A stretch of DNA of 10,065 bases from an uncultured Collinsella sp. (GCA_938036665.1 CALHWR010000141.1:1-10065); one strand, 5' to 3'; shown: positions 1-7,952, counted from the stretch's first letter. Notes: generated from the sequence alone by a model not told the origin. A program made the numbers and translations.

Positions 1-72
1 GGTTTGTTTGCGCTAAGTCCTTTAGTTATAGCACGAGCGCCCGCACCGCCTTCGCCAGCCTTTGCTCGACAT

Positions 73-104
73 AAAAAAGGCGCTGAGCCATATGGCCCAG
101 CGCC
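73..104 (-). terminator. Intrinsic terminator of the enolase gene
   Basis: Read on the minus strand, the two 13-base halves (104-92 and 91-79) are reverse complements with a single G-T wobble, giving a GC-rich hairpin. It is followed directly by six T residues (78-73). It begins 72 bases downstream of the enolase stop and has the classic form of a Rho-independent terminator. The central bases form CATATG, so the real loop would be about 4-6 nt. Confidence 0.85.
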
Positions 105-176
105 CACAGCGCTTTGCGGCGTCCAGCCAAGGCGGGGCGGAACCGAGTCAGGCTCCTCCTCGCCAAATTCGCCCGT

Positions 177-1478
<1,302 letters not shown>

Positions 1479-1541
1479 TCACTTGGAAACGGGTTGAATG
1501 CTTGGCGACACGGCTTGCACGCTACAGTGGCGCGCAGGTTC

Positions 1542-1587
1542 ATAAGTTAGCCTTATCGCACTTTTTGCATTATGCCCTAAGTTAGCC
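1542..1587. promoter_or_regulatory. Two direct copies of TAAGTTAGCC in the eno promoter region
   Basis: TAAGTTAGCC occurs at 1543-1552 and again at 1578-1587, in the same orientation and 35 bp apart. One copy lies in the proposed -10/-35 spacer of the eno promoter and the other just after the proposed start site. The first copy sits in an imperfect dyad, ATAAG-5 nt-CTTAT (1542-1556). The reverse complement core GGCTAACT also occurs at 3934-3941, upstream of the ABC exporter. The placement suggests an operator, and the core resembles a half-site of DtxR/IdeR-type metal boxes. The regulator is unknown. Confidence 0.3.
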
Positions 1588-1598
1588 AAGGGATACAA
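1569..1598 (-). promoter_or_regulatory. Possible sigma-A-type promoter of eno
   Basis: On the minus strand, CATAAT (1574-1569) is a good -10 hexamer. An 18-base spacer separates it from TTGTAT (1598-1593), which matches the -35 consensus only in TTG. It would start transcription near 1562 and give a leader of about 95 nt before the enolase ATG. It sits immediately downstream of the mazG terminator, where an independent eno promoter would be expected. The weak -35 keeps this tentative. Confidence 0.4.
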
Positions 1599-1604
1599 TC
1601 TTTT

Positions 1605-1648
1605 TGAAAAATAATGGGGGCGATGAGAAAGTCCGTCCCGTCGCCCCC
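1605..1648 (-). terminator. Intrinsic terminator after mazG
   Basis: On the minus strand, an 8-bp perfect stem, GGGGGCGA (1648-1641) with TCGCCCCC (1623-1616), is extendable by wobble pairs and has a 17-base loop. It is followed by ATTATTTTTC. It begins 6 bases after the mazG stop codon and closes the larC2-yfcE-mazG unit, separating it from eno. Confidence 0.75.
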
Positions 1649-1654
1649 GCAGTC

Positions 1655-2515
1655 TTACTCCTCTGCCTTTGCGGCATCCCAGAGGTCATTGAGGCCGTGG
1701 GTCGAAAGCTCGGCCAGATCCACGTGGGCGTCGGCCGCCATCTGCTCCATCGCGGCCCAGCGGCGGCGGAACTTTGCCGTACTGGCACGCAGGGCGCTCT
1801 CGGCGTCAATTCCCTCCTTGCGCGCAACGTTGACCAGGGCAAAGAGCAGGTCGCCAAACTCCATCTCGCGCTCGGGAGAACCGGGAGCCTCGGCCTCAAA
1901 CTCGGCACGCTCCTCGGCAACCTCGTCCCACACGTCCTGGACCGTCTCCCACTCAAAGCCCACGGCAGCCGCCTTGCGCGACACCTTCTGAGCCTGCATC
2001 AGCGCCGGCAGGTGCGTGGGCACACCGTCGAGCAGACCCTCGGGTGCGGCCCCGCCTGCCGCCACGGCCTGGTCTTTGGCGGCCTTCTCGGCAAGCTTGA
2101 CCTCGTCCCAAATCTTGAGCACCTCGTCGGAGTTGTCGGCATCCGCATCGCCAAACACGTGCGGGTGACGACGGATGAGCTTGGCGTCGATATCGCGCGC
2201 CACATCGGCCAGCGAAAACTCGCCGGCATCCGCCGCAATCTGCGCATGCAGTACGACCTGCATGAGCACGTCGCCCAACTCCTCGCGCAGGTGTGCCGCG
2301 TCGTCGGCCTCGATGCAGTCGAGCGCCTCGTAGGCTTCCTCGATCATGTTCTTGCCAATGCTGCGGTGCGTCTGCTCGCGGTCCCACGGGCAGCCGTCGG
2401 GCTGACGCAGGCGCCAGATGGTCTGCACCAGATGCTGCAGCTCGGCCGACGCGTCTACCAGCGTGGACAGGTCGCGCGAGCCCTCGGCATTTTGCTGAGC
2501 CAGCTGCTCTGCCAT
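1655..2515 (-). CDS. mazG: MazG nucleoside triphosphate pyrophosphohydrolase
   Basis: Housecleaning cytosolic enzyme that hydrolyses (d)NTPs to NMP and pyrophosphate. The 286-residue product has two tandem MazG domains. The N-terminal domain has the family signature LRQPDGCPWDREQTH (36-50) and the metal-binding EExxE...ExxD pattern (E59, E60, E63, E79, D82). The C-terminal half repeats the fold with EVAEERAEFE (198-207) and EFGDLLFALVNVARK (219-233). E. coli MazG is about 263 aa, so this is full length with a short N-terminal extension. I chose the ATG at 2515 because GGAGGAGG precedes it at ideal spacing. A longer in-frame start at 2623 lies inside the upstream gene and adds non-homologous residues. 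It starts 2 nt after the yfcE stop. Confidence 0.95.
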   Translation of the reverse strand: MAEQLAQQNAEGSRDLSTLVDASAELQHLVQTIWRLRQPDGCPWDREQTHRSIGKNMIEEAYEALDCIEADDAAHLREELGDVLMQVVLHAQIAADAGEFSLADVARDIDAKLIRRHPHVFGDADADNSDEVLKIWDEVKLAEKAAKDQAVAAGGAAPEGLLDGVPTHLPALMQAQKVSRKAAAVGFEWETVQDVWDEVAEERAEFEAEAPGSPEREMEFGDLLFALVNVARKEGIDAESALRASTAKFRRRWAAMEQMAADAHVDLAELSTHGLNDLWDAAKAEE

Positions 2516-2530
2516 GGTTATTCCTCCTCC
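2516..2530 (-). promoter_or_regulatory. mazG ribosome binding site embedded in the yfcE 3' end
   Basis: On the minus strand the last yfcE codons plus stop (GAG GAG GAA TAA) contain the GGAGGAGG Shine-Dalgarno for mazG, whose ATG follows the stop by 2 nt. This fixes the mazG start and implies translational coupling. The C-terminal Glu-Glu-Glu of YfcE may exist partly to provide this site. Confidence 0.75.
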
Positions 2531-3066
2531 AGGATCACGTGACGGAACGCGCCGTCCTCGTAGATGCCATAGCTGTGCGTACCGTCCTTGGGAATGCTCA
2601 CGCTGCCGGGGTTGAAGAGCCACAGGCCCGGGTGCGCCTCGCTTGCCTCGTTAACCTTGATGTGCGTGTGGCCGTAGACGAGCGCGGAGCCCTCGGGCAG
2701 CGCGGGCGCGTGATCAACGCTGTTATGCATGCCAGCGCCAAAGACGTGGCCATGCGTCAGGAACAGCTCGCGGCCGGTCTCGTCGAACAGCGTGGCGTAG
2801 TCGGCCATGACGGGGAAGTCGAGGACCATCTGGTCGACCTCGGCGTCGCAGTTGCCGCGCACCGCGATGATGCGGTCGGCCAGGGCGTTGAGCAGCGGAA
2901 TCACACGCTTGGGGGCATAGTCGCGCGGCAGGTCGTTGCGCGGGCCGTGGTAGAGCAGGTCGCCCAGCAGAACGATGCGGTCGGGCTGCTCGGATTCGAT
3001 AGCGGCGACCAGGCGCTCGGTCCAGTATGCCGAGCCGTGGATGTCGGAGGCGATGAGGTATTTCAT
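2518..3066 (-). CDS. yfcE: YfcE-type metallophosphoesterase (calcineurin-like)
   Basis: Small cytosolic phosphodiesterase of the YfcE/MJ0936 family. E. coli YfcE is a 184-aa Mn2+-dependent phosphodiesterase with activity on artificial substrates and no firmly known physiological one. This protein has 182 residues and every metallophosphatase motif: D8 and H10 in SDIHG, GDLLYHGPRN with D36, GNCD (71-74), THGH (104-107), GHTH (132-135) and NPGS (152-155). AAGGA lies about 8 bases upstream of the ATG. It is the middle gene of the minus-strand unit: the larC2-like stop is 55 bases upstream and mazG begins 2 bases downstream. The family assignment is firm, but the in vivo substrate cannot be read from sequence. 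Confidence 0.93.
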   Translation of the reverse strand: MKYLIASDIHGSAYWTERLVAAIESEQPDRIVLLGDLLYHGPRNDLPRDYAPKRVIPLLNALADRIIAVRGNCDAEVDQMVLDFPVMADYATLFDETGRELFLTHGHVFGAGMHNSVDHAPALPEGSALVYGHTHIKVNEASEAHPGLWLFNPGSVSIPKDGTHSYGIYEDGAFRHVILEEE

Positions 3067-3121
3067 GGGTGGTCCTTTCGGTGGGGTTAATTGGATTGGC
3101 GCGGCACGTCACTCGCCCGCA

Positions 3122-3607
3122 TCACTCAAATCGCAGCGCCGCGCTCTGAGCCGCCTGCATCACGCGCTGGAGCGGCGCGTTGTGCTCGCGGGCAAGACGG
3201 GCACAATCCTCGTACTCGGGTGCCGCGCGCTCGCTGCCGTCGGGCAGGGTGGCTACTTTGACGGCCACCTCGCCCCAAGGCGTCGCTACCTGCTCAAAAC
3301 GACGCGGCAGGCAGACGCGTTCCATCACCTGGCGACGAACGGCGTTGGTCGTGGTCTCCAAAAAGATAATCGTCTGTAGGCGCTCGATATCCTCGTGCGA
3401 GCAGATCACCTGCAGCTGCCAGCCGGGGCGACCTTTTTTGCAGTAGAGAGGCAGCCAGTGCACCTCGCGCGCACCTGCCTCGCGCAGGCGGTCGGCGGCA
3501 TAGGCGAGTACCTCGGGCGATGCATCGTCGATGTCGCACTCCAGCTTGACGATGGTTTCGGGCGCATCGGTCTCGCGGGACAGCGGAGATGTACTTCCAC
3601 GTTGCAT
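3122..3607 (-). CDS. Stand-alone LarC C-terminal (DUF111-like) domain protein
   Basis: The 161-residue product matches the C-terminal part of LarC, the nickel-insertion protein that completes the nickel-pincer cofactor of lactate racemase. Visible family landmarks are VKLECDIDDASPEVLAY (20-36), LPLYCKKGRPG (52-62), FLETTTNAVRR (82-92), PWGEVAVKVA (110-119) and PEYEDCARLAREHNAPL (130-146). The larger N-terminal LarC1 domain is absent: upstream lie only 384 non-coding bases and then a divergent gene. I chose the ATG at 3607, with AAAGGA 10 bases upstream. An in-frame ATG at 3715 would add 36 residues with no family similarity. It heads the unit with yfcE and mazG. A LarC2-like role is inferred, and metal or cofactor binding by this isolated domain is unproven. 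Confidence 0.8.
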   Translation of the reverse strand: MQRGSTSPLSRETDAPETIVKLECDIDDASPEVLAYAADRLREAGAREVHWLPLYCKKGRPGWQLQVICSHEDIERLQTIIFLETTTNAVRRQVMERVCLPRRFEQVATPWGEVAVKVATLPDGSERAAPEYEDCARLAREHNAPLQRVMQAAQSAALRFE

Positions 3608-3991
3608 ACGGTCCGGATCCTTTCCGCACGGGCTCGTTTTATTCACCCAAACGCTAGCACATCGGACGTGGCACAGGCGTGACTTTCGTCCGTCGCCGCC
3701 CTCGCCCCTATCCAAACATGTACATCAGCCTCCAAACATGTCATTTTTTGCAGCTTTCGGAGGCTGACGTACACGTTTTGGAGCGGGGCCGCACACGATC
3801 AGAATTGCGCCTGCACTCCGTCCGCCATAAAGTTCGCTGCACTCAACAATTTTGGACTTTCTACGCAGTTCATCGGCTAAAAAATTACCCTCGGCATACT
3901 TACCTGCTGCACGATGTTACTCTAGTTGCATTTGGCTAACTAATCGGCTGCCGAGGACCCCGCCCGACACCGTTACGGCATCGGAGGTTTC
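3608..3991. other. Divergent intergenic region (384 bp)
   Basis: This gap separates the minus-strand larC2-like unit from the plus-strand ABC exporter, so promoters for both should lie here. It holds the first inverted-repeat element (3699-3794). An AT-rich stretch (about 3846-3900) contains a -10-like CATACT (3895-3900) without a convincing -35. GGCTAACT lies at 3934-3941 and a small dyad TCGGCTGCCGA at 3944-3954. I could not identify either promoter with confidence, and I see no RNA gene or credible small ORF. Confidence 0.6.
3699..3794 (+). repeat. Inverted-repeat intergenic element, copy 1
   Basis: The left arm 3718-3733 and right arm 3759-3774 are reverse complements except at 3718 and 3724 (A opposite C, which would be G-U pairs in a minus-strand transcript). 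They enclose a 25-nt T-rich loop (3734-3758). The symmetry extends outward imperfectly through CCAAAC and GTTTTGG to about 3712-3781. Positions 3713-3794 match copy 2 (7996-8077) without gaps at 76 of 82 positions, and all six differences are transitions. CCAAACATGT occurs twice within it (3712-3721 and 3732-3741). It carries no transposase and lies between divergent genes. Confidence 0.85.
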
Positions 3992-6190
3992 ATGTTCGAG
4001 AAGCGGCTCTTCTCCCTGGTTCCGCAGGCAACGCCCTACATTGTGGCGAGCGTCCTGTTTAAATGGATCGCGCTCATGGCAAACATCACGGTGATGTGGG
4101 TGCTTGCGCGCATCTTGGGCGGCATCGTCACGGACGGTCTTTCCGCCGCGCTCGCCGTCGATGCCCTCGCACAGGAGGCCTTGCCGCTCGCCGGCGCCAT
4201 CATCGTGCGCGCCGCCGCCATCTATCTGGCGCAGCGTTCCGGTGACAAGGCCGCCTTCAAAGCCGTCCGCCGCGTGCGTTCGCTCGTCTACGACAAGCTC
4301 ACCGCGCTCGGCCCGTCCTATACCGAAACCGTCCCCACCGCCGAGGCCGTGCAAACCAGCGTGGAGGGCGCCACGCAACTCCAGGTATACTTTGGCGGCT
4401 ATCTGCCGCAGCTCTTTTTTGCCGGCCTGGCACCCATCACGCTGTTCGTGCTGCTCGTAGGCCAAGCGGGACTTCCCGCCGCGCTGCTGCTCGTATGCGT
4501 CCCGGTCATCCCCATCTCCATCATGATGGTCATGCGCAACGCAAAAAAGATCGGTTCCGAGTATTGGGGCAGCTACGTCGATCTGGGCGGCATGTTCCTG
4601 GAGGCCGTGCAGGGTCTCACCACCCTTAAGGTCTACCAGGCCGATCGAAGCTGGCACGAGCGCATCAACGCCGAGTCCGAGCGTTTCCGCACAGCGACCA
4701 TGCACCTGCTGGTGATGCAGCTGCGCTCCATTTGCGTTATGGACCTGGTCGTCTATATGGGCGCCGCGCTCGGCATTATCGTGGCCGCACTGCAGCTCGC
4801 CACGGGCAAGATCGGCTTTGAGGCTGCCTTCCTCATCGTCTTTCTGTCACAGGAGTTCTTTTTGCCTATGCGCCGCCTGGGATCGCTGTTCCACACGGCC
4901 ATGAACGGCATGGCCGCCTCGCGCCGCATGTTTGGCATTTTGGATACGCCCGAGCCCGAGCGCGGCGATGTTGAGCTTGATGGTCGCGGCGATATCGAGC
5001 TCGCAGGCGTGAGCTATGCCTACGGCGACCGCACCGTGCTGGACAGCGCCAGCGCGACCATTGCGCACGGCTCGCTCGTGGCACTCGTGGGCGAAAGCGG
5101 CGGCGGCAAGTCCACGCTCGCGGGGATTATCGCGGGCCGCAAGGACGCCTACCGCGGCAGCGTGCGCATTGGCGGCGTCGAGCTGCGCGATGTCACGGCC
5201 GCCTCACTCATGCGCGCCGTCACGCTGGTGCCCACCAACGGCTACCTGTTTGCCGGCACCCTGCGCGACAACCTGCTGCTCGCCCAGCCCAACGCCACCG
5301 ACACCGAGCTTTTGCGCGCGCTCGACCGCACGCGCGTGGCGGCCTTTGTGCGGGCCAACGGCGGGCTCGACATGGTGATTAACGAGGGTGGCACCAACCT
5401 TTCGGGCGGCCAGCGCCAGCGCGTGTGCATGGCCCGCGCCCTGCTGCACGACTCGCCGATCTATGTGTTTGACGAGGCTACGAGCAACGTCGATGCCGCA
5501 AGCGAGGCCGCGATCGGCGAGGTCATCGCGTCGCTTGCCGGCGGGCACATTGTAATTGTGGTGGCACACCGCCTGTCGACGATCGTGGACGCCGATCAGA
5601 TCCTGGTGCTGGAACGCGGCCGCATTGCCGAGCACGGGACTCACGGCGAGCTCTTGGCCGCCGCGGGCGCCTATGCGCGCATGTGGAACAGCCAGGAGCA
5701 GCTCTCGGCATATGCGTATGCAGGGGGTGATGCCGAGGATGCCGGCGCGGTTGAGGCTGTTGACGGCAGCGCCGCCTGTGCCGATGGCCTCAACGGTACT
5801 AGTTCGTCTTCCGCTGCCGCGGCGCCTGACTCCGGCCACGCCCGTCGCTCGGCGCCGTCCATCATGTGGCGCATGATGGGGCTCGTCCGACCGCTTGCCG
5901 GCTGGCTTGTGCTAGCCGTCGCGCTGGGCAGCATCGGCATGCTCACCGCCGCGTTCGTGCCGGCCTTTGGCGCCCTCGGCCTTATGGCCGCGCTGGGCCG
6001 CAACGCCTTGGGGCTTGGTCTGATCGCAGCATGCGCGGCCTGTGCCGCCTGCGGCATCGCACGCGGGCCGCTCCACTACGGCGAGCAGCTCTGCAACCAT
6101 TACATCGCGTTTCGCCTGCTCGCGCACATTCGCGACCTGGTGTTTGGCGCCCTGCGCCAGCTCGCCCCCGCGGCAAGGGCGAGCTCGTGA
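3992..6190 (+). CDS. CydDC-like fused ABC exporter, N-terminal part (frame broken)
   Basis: The first 732 residues of what should be a single two-module exporter. Module 1 has a membrane domain with about six helices (roughly 15-305) and a nucleotide-binding domain: Walker A GESGGGKST (367-375), signature LSGGQ (470-474), Walker B YVFDEATS with catalytic E495, and H-loop H526. An Ala/Ser/Gly-rich linker (about 571-622) leads to the start of a second membrane domain (623-726), including HYGEQLCNHYIAFRLLAHIRD. The frame then runs into ARASS and a stop, while homology continues in another frame as KGELVSLVTSDIELLEVFYAHTISP. GGAGG lies 4 bases before the ATG. CydDC-type exporters move cysteine and glutathione to the periplasm, but that substrate is only inferred here. 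The Q-loop glutamine of this NBD is replaced (VPTNGYLF, T415). It may be annotated as a pseudogene spanning 3992-7530. Confidence 0.85.
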   Translation: MFEKRLFSLVPQATPYIVASVLFKWIALMANITVMWVLARILGGIVTDGLSAALAVDALAQEALPLAGAIIVRAAAIYLAQRSGDKAAFKAVRRVRSLVYDKLTALGPSYTETVPTAEAVQTSVEGATQLQVYFGGYLPQLFFAGLAPITLFVLLVGQAGLPAALLLVCVPVIPISIMMVMRNAKKIGSEYWGSYVDLGGMFLEAVQGLTTLKVYQADRSWHERINAESERFRTATMHLLVMQLRSICVMDLVVYMGAALGIIVAALQLATGKIGFEAAFLIVFLSQEFFLPMRRLGSLFHTAMNGMAASRRMFGILDTPEPERGDVELDGRGDIELAGVSYAYGDRTVLDSASATIAHGSLVALVGESGGGKSTLAGIIAGRKDAYRGSVRIGGVELRDVTAASLMRAVTLVPTNGYLFAGTLRDNLLLAQPNATDTELLRALDRTRVAAFVRANGGLDMVINEGGTNLSGGQRQRVCMARALLHDSPIYVFDEATSNVDAASEAAIGEVIASLAGGHIVIVVAHRLSTIVDADQILVLERGRIAEHGTHGELLAAAGAYARMWNSQEQLSAYAYAGGDAEDAGAVEAVDGSAACADGLNGTSSSSAAAAPDSGHARRSAPSIMWRMMGLVRPLAGWLVLAVALGSIGMLTAAFVPAFGALGLMAALGRNALGLGLIAACAACAACGIARGPLHYGEQLCNHYIAFRLLAHIRDLVFGALRQLAPAARASS
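6164..6190 (+). other. Frame break inside the fused ABC exporter
   Basis: In frame one the second membrane domain reads LAPA (ending with the codon at 6170-6172) and then a spurious tail to the TGA at 6188-6190. In the frame one base back, homology resumes at AAG GGC GAG CTC (6175 onward, KGELV). As I recall the family, about six residues resembling KLEGRD lie between LAPA and KGEL. Restoring them requires 16 extra bases, which also restores the frame. A single lost C in the CCCCC run (6165-6169) would repair the frame too, but would leave the loop about five residues short. No slippery heptamer is evident. Confidence 0.8.
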
Positions 6191-7530
6191 GCCTGGTCAC
6201 CTCGGATATCGAGCTGCTCGAGGTCTTCTACGCGCACACCATCTCGCCCATTGCCATCGCTCTGGTCTGCACCGTTGTGTTTGAGGGCTTTTTGCTGGCT
6301 GTGAGCCCCGAGCTCGCGGGCATCGCGCTCGTGGCCTACGCGGTCCTGGGCGTGCTGCTGCCCCTGACCTCGGCCAAGGCGTGCGGCACCACCGGCCGCC
6401 AGAGCCGCGAGGGCGCCGGTAAGCTGGGTGCCTTTGTACTCGACAGTCTGCGCGGCGCGGGCGAGACCATCCAGTTTGCCGGTGGCACCGATCGCAGCCG
6501 TGCCCTGGGCAAGCTGACCGAGCAAGTCGGCGCCGTGGACGCGCGCCTCAAGCGCCGCCAGGCGGTAGCCGATGCGCTTATTCTTGTGGCTAATCTGGTG
6601 ATGCTCGGGCGTGCGCTGCAGCTGGTGGCTGCGGGAACGATTGACTTTGCCGCAGCGTTTGTCGCCGTCTTTACCTTTGTGTCGTCGTTTGGCTCGGTGA
6701 TGGCCGTGAGCCGCCTGGGCGCCTCACTGCAGGAGACGCTCGCCTCGGGCGCACGCGTGCTCGATTTGCTCGACGAGCAGCCCCAGTGCGCCGAGGTCGC
6801 CGATGGACAGAACGTTGAGTTTGCCGGCGCCGCAGCCGAGCATGTGAGCTTTAGCTATGTGGGCGGCGTGGACGCGGGCGGTGCGGGCGCCACAGAGCAG
6901 GTCGCGAACGACACCGCTGCGAGTCTCATCCTCGACGACGTGACCTGCACCTTTGCGCCCGGTACCATGACCTGCATCATGGGGCGCTCGGGTTCGGGCA
7001 AGTCGACGCTGCTTAAGCTGCTCATGCGCTTTTGGGACCCCGCAGCCGGCACCATCACGGTGAGCGGCGTCGATGCCCGCCACATCAACACGGCGAGCCT
7101 GCGCAGCCACGAGGCCTATATGACCCAGGACACGCATCTGTTCTGCGGCACCGTACGCGAGAACCTGCTGGTCGCGCACGCCGACGCCACCGATGCCGAG
7201 CTGCTCGACGTTTGCCGCTCCGCCTCACTCACCACGCTCATCGACCGTCTGCCGCAGGGACTCGACACGCCCGTTGCCGAGCTGGGCGACTCGCTTTCGG
7301 GCGGCGAGCGCCAGCGCATCGGCCTTGCGCGCATCTTCCTCAACGACGCACCCTTCATCTTGCTCGACGAACCCACCAGCGCGCTCGATGCTCTCAACGA
7401 GGCGTCCGTGATGCAGGCAATCGACGAGCTCAAGCGCCGCGGCAAGACCATTGTGCTCGTGAGCCACCGTGCCAGCACCTGCGCGTTTGCCGATTTCTCG
7501 CTTTCGGTCGAGCACGGGAGGCTGAGCTAA
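6187..7530 (+). CDS. CydDC-like fused ABC exporter, C-terminal part (frame broken)
   Basis: The remainder of module 2, 447 residues if translated from the GTG at 6187. It begins inside the second membrane domain (SLVTSDIELLEVFYAHTISP), carries about four more helices (to about residue 180), then an NBD with all motifs intact: Walker A GRSGSGKST (266-274), Q-loop Q314, signature LSGGE (370-374), Walker B ILLDE (391-395) and H427. The GTG overlaps the stop of the upstream part as GTGA and is preceded by the weak purine-rich AAGGGCGAG, so coupled restart is conceivable. The reading frame itself opens earlier without homology. Without frame restoration or restart this half is not made. No further damage is seen, which suggests a recent event or a sequencing error. 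Its stop overlaps the next ATG (TAATG). Confidence 0.8.
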   Translation: MSLVTSDIELLEVFYAHTISPIAIALVCTVVFEGFLLAVSPELAGIALVAYAVLGVLLPLTSAKACGTTGRQSREGAGKLGAFVLDSLRGAGETIQFAGGTDRSRALGKLTEQVGAVDARLKRRQAVADALILVANLVMLGRALQLVAAGTIDFAAAFVAVFTFVSSFGSVMAVSRLGASLQETLASGARVLDLLDEQPQCAEVADGQNVEFAGAAAEHVSFSYVGGVDAGGAGATEQVANDTAASLILDDVTCTFAPGTMTCIMGRSGSGKSTLLKLLMRFWDPAAGTITVSGVDARHINTASLRSHEAYMTQDTHLFCGTVRENLLVAHADATDAELLDVCRSASLTTLIDRLPQGLDTPVAELGDSLSGGERQRIGLARIFLNDAPFILLDEPTSALDALNEASVMQAIDELKRRGKTIVLVSHRASTCAFADFSLSVEHGRLS

Positions 7531-7952
7531 TGGCGCGCCCAGTCGACACACCGGAGCTGGCGCGCAAACGTGCACGCGAGGCCCAGATGGTGTCGCAGAT
7601 GATTGCACTGTGGTGCCGCGGGCATCATCGCGGCGGCCACGAGGGTAAGCAGGCTCCCAACGGCGAAAAGCCCACTCGCGTCAAACTCGGGCTCCGAACC
7701 GTTACGCTCTGCCCCGAATGCGCCGAGCTGCAGAAATACGCCATCGCGCGCATTGAGCACTGCCCGCACATGGGCACCAAGACATTTTGCTCGGCCTGTC
7801 CTTCGCATTGTTACCGGCCTGCCATGCGCGAGAAGATCCGCGAGGTCATGCGCTGGTCGGGACCGCGTATGATCCGCTATCGTCCCGTCACCGCCGTGCG
7901 GCACGCGATTATAACCGTGCAGTCCAAACGAGCGGCGACACGAAGCAAGTAG
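7530..7952 (+). CDS. YgbA-like / nitrous oxide-stimulated promoter family protein
   Basis: A 140-residue soluble Cys-rich protein of the family Pfam names 'Nitrous oxide-stimulated promoter', which includes E. coli YgbA, a member of the NsrR nitric-oxide-stress regulon. Recognisable segments are MIALWCRGHH (24-33), LCPECAELQKYAIARIEHCPHM (60-81), FCSACPSHCYRPAMREKIREVMRWSGPRM (86-114) and the RYRPVTAVRHAI tail. Seven cysteines (C29, C61, C64, C78, C87, C90, C94) with H32, H33 and H93 suggest metal or Fe-S binding (inference). A basic insert at about 37-55 separates the first two blocks. It starts at an ATG overlapping the exporter stop (TAATG), and GGGAGG about 8 bases upstream supports this start. 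An in-frame opening back to 7032 lies inside the exporter and is not used. The family is secure, but its biochemistry is not. Confidence 0.85.
   Translation: MARPVDTPELARKRAREAQMVSQMIALWCRGHHRGGHEGKQAPNGEKPTRVKLGLRTVTLCPECAELQKYAIARIEHCPHMGTKTFCSACPSHCYRPAMREKIREVMRWSGPRMIRYRPVTAVRHAIITVQSKRAATRSK

Noticed and set aside
10-40. GCGCT...AGCGC hairpin near the left edge
   Set aside because: Only 5 bp with a 21-nt loop and no T-tract; expected by chance in GC-rich DNA.
1604-2542. Plus-strand open frame (312 codons) opposite mazG
   Set aside because: Antisense shadow of a clear MazG with both metal-binding motifs. It also runs across the mazG terminator.
3740-3767. Mini-ORF encoding MSFFAAFGG in both copies of the repeat
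   Set aside because: Both copies preserve PPNMSFFAAFGG followed by a stop, and the only difference there is synonymous. However, the stretch is just the loop and right arm of the palindrome, no RBS precedes either ATG, and conservation of the whole element explains it.
3917-4705. Minus-strand open frame (262 codons) opposite the ABC exporter
   Set aside because: Antisense to the first membrane domain; His/Gly/Asp-rich with no family resemblance.
6164-6178. Programmed -1 ribosomal frameshift at CCCCC
   Set aside because: The frame change is -1, and Pro-tRNA could slip on the C run, but there is no X-XXY-YYZ heptamer or clear stimulatory structure. The loop would also remain shorter than family spacing, so a deletion or error is more likely.
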